A DNA stretch of 64,000 bases from Pleodorina starrii (taxonomy: Eukaryota; Chlorophyta; Chlorophyceae; Chlamydomonadales; Volvocaceae): contig BRXU01000020.1 of NCBI GenBank assembly GCA_030267565.1, positions 2,497,501 through 2,561,500 of the forward strand, written 5' to 3'. The position numbers and the translations under genes are program-made. The notes beneath the pieces were generated by a model that ran no database searches, was not told the origin of the DNA, and saw only the letters and a list, made by a program, of their open reading frames with translations. This document shows, one piece after another, positions 59,090 to 64,000 of this stretch (within the stretch, counting starts at the first letter, position 1; every line of letters begins with the position of its first letter).

Positions 59090-60007
59090 GCAGCTGTGAT
59101 GGATCAGGTTTCCCTTTTCTGAACGGCCGGGGGAAGCGTGGGGAGAACTTCCTACCCACCCTTCCACCCACACACCCACACCCTGGGGTAATGGGGCGCT
59201 AACCCCTTGGCGTCCGGCCGACACACAAATCCATTTAGGAACTCTGTCAGCAATTGGGCCCACAGTCCCACGCCTGGAATGCAATCGGGTTCCCATCCGG
59301 AACGGCCGGGGGGAGCGTGGGGGAGGACCTCCTACCCACCCACACCCACCCACCCACACCCACACACCTCCCTCCCTCCCCCTTCCCTCCTTCGCTCCCG
59401 CCCGCGGCGACCAGCTGGCCCTCTTTCCCACGCCTGTGATGGATCTGGTTTCCCTTTCCGGCGGAGCAGGTTATCCCGCGGGAATGGAATCCCCCGTAAC
59501 TCACTCTCCCGCCTACCACCACCCACACACACCCACCCACACCCACACCCACACACCTCCCTCCCTCCCCCTTCCCTCCTTCGCTCCCGCCCGCGGCGAC
59601 CAGCTGGCCCTCTTTCCCACGCCTGTGATGGATCTGGTTTCTCTTTCCGGCGGAGCAGGTTATCCCGCGGGGATGAAATCCCCCGTAACTCACCCTCCCG
59701 CCCACCACCACCACCCACACACACCCACACCCACACCCACACACCTACCTCCCTCCCCCTTCCCTCCTTCGTTCCCGCCCGCGCCGACCAGCTGGCCCTC
59801 TTTCCCACGCCTGTGATGGATCTGATTTCCTTTTCCCCACCAGGCCCGCCCGGTGCGACCCTCCTTTCGGCCTCCCTCTCTCCCCATACCCTGCATCTGC
59901 ACCCCATCCACCTTTCCCTCACCCAACCCGCGCCGCAATACATTTCCACCATGGAATTCGATCGTCAATATGGCCCACAGTCCCACGCCTGTGATGGATC
60001 GGGTTTC
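59090..60007 (+). repeat. Tandem repeats of about 183 bp, right arm
   Basis: CCCACGCCTGTGATGGATC recurs near 59425, 59608, 59800 and 59983, with diverged copies before it. The last unit is cut at 60007 by telomeric repeats. Confidence 0.88.
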
Positions 60008-60376
60008 TTTAGGGTTTTTAGGGTTTTTAGGGTTTTAGGGTTTTAGGGTTTTAGGGTTTTAGGGTTTTTTTAGGGTTTTAGGGTTTTAGGTTTTAGGGTT
60101 TTAGGGTTTTAGGGTTTTAGGGTTTTAGGTTTTAGGGTTTTAGGGTTTTTAGGGTTTTAGGGTTTTAGGGTTTTAGGGTTTTAGGGTTTTTTAGGGTTTT
60201 AGGGTTTTAGGGTTTTAGGGTTTTTAGGGTTTTAGGGTTTTAGGGTTTTAGGGTTTTAGGGTTTTAGGGTTTTAGGGTTTTAGGGTTTTAGGGTTTTAGG
60301 GTTTTAGGGTTTTTAGGGTTTTAGGGTTTTAGGGTTTTAGGGTTTTAGGGTTTTAGGGTTTTAGGGTTTTAGGGTT
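60008..60376 (+). repeat. Interstitial telomeric repeat 3, (TTTTAGGG)n
   Basis: About 45 units of TTTTAGGG with TTTTTAGGG, TTTAGGG and TTTTTTTAGGG variants, mostly in the first half. The G strand runs left to right. It starts directly at the end of the right palindrome arm and ends at module X. Confidence 0.98.
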
Positions 60377-60700
60377 TATAGGGGGGTCTTCCCATGGATC
60401 TCCACCATAGAATCGAGAAAGAAAAGCACCGTTGGAAAGCTCTTAATTAGTACATTATGAATATATTTTTAGAATACCTCACTACCCCCCCTTTTGGAGA
60501 AGTTATGGCCGTTTTAAGTTTGGGGGGTGGTACAGCTACAGCCAGGGGGCTGTAGCTAGTTAAGGGCTGCATATAGGAATGTTATTAAACAATTAGCTGA
60601 TTTGGCATGCAGTAATTCTTATATGGTTGATTAAGGAACTTAGCCATATGTGTTGTTGTTGAGTTAAGGTTGCCGGTTCGAATCTGGTTGGGAGCAATAG
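60377..60700. repeat. Subtelomeric module X, copy 2
   Basis: It shares GGGGGGTCTTCC, CCATAGAATCGAG, TTGGAAAG and TACCTCACTACCCCCC with 16563 onward. Near its end (60672-60690) is a T-arm-like GCCGGTTCGAATCTGGT, and an A-box-like TGGTTGATTAAGG lies at about 60624. No acceptor stem forms, so it is at most tRNA-derived. Confidence 0.72.
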
Positions 60701-60837
60701 TATATTTTTCGGAAAACTTTTTGATTTTAATTGTAAGACAATTCAAAGACAATGGGTTGAAGTCCATATTTTCAGTTATGTGGAATAATATGCCGTTCCA
60801 TATGCAGGCTGTTTATCAGACTCCCAGCCTCTTATAA

Positions 60838-62905
60838 GGCTCCCATGCTCCCAGCAGGCTCCCAGGCTCCCAGCAGGCTCCCAGGCTCCCAGCAGGCTCC
60901 CATGCTCCCAGCAGGCTCCCAGGCTCCTAGCAGGCTTCCATGCTCCCAGCAGGCTCCAAGGCTCCTAGCAGGATCTCAGGCTCCCAGGCTCCCAGTCTCC
61001 CAGCAGGCTCCCAGGCTCCCAGCAGGCTCCCAGGCTCCCAGCAGGATCCCAGGCTCCCAGCAGGCTCCCAGGCTCCCAGCAGGCTTCCAGGCGCCCAGCA
61101 GGCTCCCATGCTCACAGCAGGCTCCCAGGCTCACAGCTGGCTACAAGGCTCCCAGCAGGCTCCCAGGCCCCTAGTCTCAAGGCTCCCAGTCTCAAGGCTC
61201 CCAGGCTCCCAGTTGTCTCCACACTCCCAGGTCCCAAGGATCCCAGGATACCAGCTGGCTCACAGCTCCCAGTCTCAAGGATCCCAGGTCCCAATGATCC
61301 CAGGCTCTAAGCAGGCTCCCATGCTCCCAGGCTCCCAGGCTCCCAGGCTCCCAGGCTCCCAGGCTCCCAGGCTCCCAGGCTCCCATGCCCTCAGGCTCCC
61401 AGGCTCCCAGGCTCCCATGCTCCCAGGCTCCCAGGCTCCCAGGCTCTTAGGCTCCCAGGCTCCCAGGCTCCCAGGCTCCCAGGCTCCCAGGCTCTTAGGC
61501 TCCCAGGCTACAAGGCTGCCAGGCTCCCAGGCTGCAAGGCTTCCAGGCTCTCAGCAGGCTACCAGGCTCCAAGGCTGCCAGGCTCCCATGCCCCCATGCT
61601 CCCAGGCTCCTAGGCTCCCAGGCTGCAAGGCTCCCAGGCTATCAGCAGGCTACCAGGCTCCAAGGCTGCCAGGCTCCCATGCTCCCATGTTCCCATGCTC
61701 CCAGGCTCCCAGGCTCCCAGGCTCCCAGGCTCCCAGGCTCCCAGGCTCCCAGGCTCCCAGGCTCCCAGGCTCCCAGGCTCCCAGGCTCCCAGGCTCCCAG
61801 GCTCCCAGGCTCCCAGGCTCCCAGGCTCCCAGGCTCCCAGGCTCCCAGGCTCCCAGGCCCCCAGGCTCTCAGGCTTCCAGGCTCTCAGCAAGCTACCAGG
61901 CTCCAAGGCTGCCAGGCTCCCATGCCCCCATGCTCACAGGCTCCTAGGCTCCCAGGCTGCAAGGCTCCCAGGCTCTCAGCAGGCTTCCAGGCTCGAAGGC
62001 TGCCAGGAACCCATGCCCCCATGCTCCCAAGCTCCTAGGCTCCCAGGCTCCCAGGCTCCCAGGCTCCCAGGCTCTTAGGCTCCCAGGCTACAAGGCTGCC
62101 AGGCTCCCAGGCTGCAAGGCTTCCAGGCTCTCAGCAGGCTACCAGGCTCCAAGGCTGCCAGGCTCCCATGCCCCCATGCTCCCAGGCTCCTAGGCTCCCA
62201 GGCTGCAAGGCTCCCAGGCTATCAGCAGGCTACCAGGCTCCAAGGCTCCCATGCTCCCATGCTCCCATGCTCCCATGCTCCCAGGCTCCCAGGCTCCCAG
62301 GCTCCCAGGCTCCCAGGCTCCCATGCCCTCAGGCTCCCAGGCTCCCAGGCTCCCAGGCTCCCAGGCTCCCAGGCTCCCAGGCTCCCAGGCTCCCAGGCTC
62401 CCAGGCTCCCAGGCTCCCAGGCTCCCAGGCTCCCAGGCTCCCAGGCTCCCAGGCTCCCAGGCTCCCAGGCTCCCAGGCTCCCATGCCCCCATGCTCCCAG
62501 GCTTCCAGGCTCTCAGCAGGCTACCAGGCTACAAGGCTGCCAGGCTCCCATGCCCCCATGCTCACAGGCTCCTAGGCTCCCAGGCTGCAAGGCTCCCAGG
62601 CTCTCAGCAGGCTTCCAGGCTCGAAGGCTGCCAGGAACCCATGCCCCCATGCTCCCAGGCTCCTAGGCTCCCATGCTCCCAGGCTCCCAGGCTCCCAGGC
62701 TCCCAGGCTCCCAGGCTCCAAGGCTGCCAGGCTACCATGACCCCATGCTCCCAGGCTCCCAGGCTCCCAGGTTCCCAGGCTATCAGCAGGCACCCAGGCT
62801 CCCAGGCTCCCAGGATCCCAGGCTACCAGGTTATCAGCAGTCTCCCAGGCTCCCAGGCTATCAGCAGGCACCTAGGCTCCCAGCAGGCACTCAGGCTCAT
62901 AGGCT
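60838..62905. repeat. Octamer array (AGGCTCCC)n, 2 kb
   Basis: Pure AGGCTCCC runs alternate with variant units (AGGCTCTC, AGGCTGCA, ATGCTCCC, AGCAGGCTCCC). A longer composite of roughly 100-250 bp recurs: CTATCAGCAGGCTACCAGG, then GCTGCCAGGCTCCCATGCC. Examples are near 61550, 61640, 61900, 62130 and 62520. Three octamers make 24 bp, which creates long fake frames of PGSQAPRL. Confidence 0.97.
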
Positions 62906-62921
62906 CTAACCAAAGTACCAG

Positions 62922-62970
62922 CCTTTGAGGGAGCCGGGATTGCCTCATACAATCCCGGCTCCCTCAAAGG
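62922..62970. repeat. 21-bp perfect hairpin
   Basis: CCTTTGAGGGAGCCGGGATTG and its exact reverse complement are separated by a 7-nt loop (CCTCATA). It sits at the right border of the octamer array, where AT-rich single-copy-looking DNA begins. Confidence 0.92.
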
Positions 62971-63470
62971 ATAGCGATATGGTTAGGAAAATTTACATTA
63001 ATGTCATGAATATATGTGAAGACTAAGGACTCACTCAAGTGCAAGGGATCGAATCCAACATAGTGCAGTATATACAACTATAAGTATTTTGTACAAAAAG
63101 ATCAAAATTGCCGAAGGTAGCGATTTTTGATCTAAACGACACCAGTTTCACAGGGACACATCAATTACTTAATTAAATATTGTAAGAATGCTATATGCAA
63201 AAAAATGGCAATGAAAAAATGAAAGATCACAAAATGCAGTGACCCACCATCGCCCTCTGTCCTGGAAGTAAGGAAGGTGCTACCCTATATAAGAAAGGCA
63301 CCAATAACCTATATGTACACATCAACCCCTCACCCAGGGAATGTAAGAGTAGAAATACTCTGAAAGCGATGTGTAGTTTGATATAAAAAAAATAATAATA
63401 CAACTACCCTTCTTAGTTATATAGCAACCACACACAGACACAAATCAACTTGTACTCTGGTGTAGATGCA
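62971..63470. promoter_or_regulatory. AT-rich upstream region of the last gene
   Basis: Visibly AT-rich, with GATATAAAAAAAATAATAAT near 63380 about 90 bp before the proposed start codon. This is a plausible promoter or 5' UTR. No repeat or other gene was seen. Confidence 0.4.
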
Positions 63471-63730
63471 ATGGCATCAGGATTCAGCATACATCAGTCA
63501 GAAGCGGTGCCAGAAGAATGTGGAGGTGGAGGAGACTGTGCATTGCTGTCCATCCTGGGGAACAACCTCCAAGGCAATGAGAAGAAGCAATTGGCTCTTG
63601 AGTTGAGGCGCCATGTGGCTGCCCTCATGGACCGTGATGCTGTCTTCGAGTATGTGCGCTCATACATACACCTCAAGTACGGTTCCTTCAATGGGCAGTA
63701 CGCCCGTGATGCATTCAAGGTCACCACCAA
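63471..63730 (+). CDS. First exon, OTU-like cysteine protease candidate (partial)
   Basis: ATG 63471 opens a frame that stays coding up to a perfect GTAAGT donor at 63731. The gene continues beyond the window. Residues 1-86 include ECGGGGDCALLSILGNNLQG near the N-terminus, followed by an amphipathic helix (LALELRRHVAALMDRDAV) and SYIHLKYGSFNGQYARDA. A Gly-rich D-C-x-x-x-S-I segment followed by helices resembles the catalytic Cys block of OTU-type deubiquitinases. The usual Asp three residues before the Cys is Gly here, and the His-containing part would lie outside the window. The assignment is therefore tentative. Codon use is less GC-biased than in the genes of the first 46 kb. Confidence 0.5.
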
Positions 63731-64000
63731 GTAAGTAAATGAGGGAAAATGGCTTAGGATGCACTAGCTAAAGGGCACAGGGACAGATGAAGTACATGTT
63801 AAGTTGCCGTGGAGTGTAGTTAGGTGAAGGAGGGAGATGGGGGAATGTGCACTCACCCGGGGAGCGGGTTAGTGTGGCGAAACAGTACAAAAAATGAGCT
63901 ATGCTGTCTTGTGGCGTATTTGCATACAGTATATGGTATTTTTGTATGTGTAATTGTCATATACAAGTTAGGACTATAAAGTACGGAGCTTAGGTATCAT
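63731..64000 (+). other. Intron of the last gene (incomplete)
   Basis: It begins GTAAGTAAATG and no acceptor with a following coding frame is evident before the window ends. Confidence 0.45.

Larger units (their letters stand above)
53617..60007 (+). repeat. Right arm of giant palindrome
   Basis: The inverted copy of 46569-53615. It ends exactly where telomeric repeats start (GGGTTTC then TTTAGGG). The left arm continues at that point with CCTTACCG. Confidence 0.97.

Noticed and set aside
46569..60007. A transposon with 6-kb terminal inverted repeats
   Set aside because: There is no internal region between the arms, the right boundary is telomeric repeat, and no target duplication is seen. 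End fusion explains the structure better.
60600..60710. tRNA gene around GCCGGTTCGAATCTGGT
   Set aside because: The T arm is good with wobble pairs, but the seven bases after it (TGGGAGC) have no matching 5' acceptor strand.
60838..62905. Long frames of PGSQAPRL repeats (up to about 335 codons) on the plus strand and mirrored WEPGSLGA frames on the minus strand
   Set aside because: Three 8-bp units make 24 bp, so every frame of the octamer array is open. There is no start context, domain or unique sequence.

Overview
The window looks like subtelomeric nuclear DNA of a green alga of the Chlamydomonas type. Four observations support this. Uninterrupted octamer telomeric repeats (TTTTAGGG)n occur inside it. 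The genes are GC-rich with many short GT-AG introns. There is a proline/serine-rich (hydroxyproline-rich-glycoprotein-like) segment. A decayed LINE carries the C-terminal 'HLFWDC' knuckle and 'VWDVVALAAL' signature that I associate with volvocalean L1 elements. No prokaryotic operon, rRNA gene or CRISPR array is visible. The species cannot be fixed from the sequence alone.

Layout. 1-17197: a C-rich hexamer satellite, a minus-strand LINE fragment (1.9-3.3 kb), an uncertain minus-strand multi-exon gene (about 4.4-5.8 kb), a good plus-strand multi-exon gene of unknown function (exons from at least 7337 to 11726), gene-poor DNA, then an AT-richer module (16563), an octamer array (AGGCTCTC)n and (TTTTAGGG)n ending at 17197. 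17198-28559: a 2.9-kb block (copy 1), gene-poor DNA, an array of about eleven 444-bp units, and a short telomeric stretch. 28560-60376: a second copy of the same block (about 99% identical by eye), a 188-bp satellite with higher-order structure, an HNH (His-Me finger) protein gene, a second small HNH gene, a complete seven-exon DOT1-like methyltransferase gene, and a huge near-perfect palindrome (46569-60007, centre 53616) whose right end runs directly into about 370 bp of telomeric repeats. 60377-64000: a diverged copy of the AT-richer module, a 2-kb octamer array (AGGCTCCC)n, a 21-bp hairpin, and the first exon of a gene with an OTU-protease-like motif.

The main result is architectural. The window reads as blocks laid head to tail, and three of them end on the right in TTTTAGGG repeats pointing the same way, the direction expected of a right-hand chromosome end. 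Two blocks start with the same 2.9-kb sequence. Two carry the same AT-rich module followed by an octamer array, and the octamers keep the period and the AGG core of the telomeric unit. The palindrome carries two divergent copies of a tyrosine-recombinase-like gene, both cut at the same intron by the palindrome centre. It has the structure expected from sister-end fusion, breakage and healing by telomere addition.

The recognisable proteins (tyrosine recombinase, two HNH nucleases, a methyltransferase) are DNA- or chromatin-directed and sit between satellite arrays. No direct functional link among them can be shown from sequence. Exon boundaries are hand-placed from splice motifs and reading phase. 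No database search was possible.
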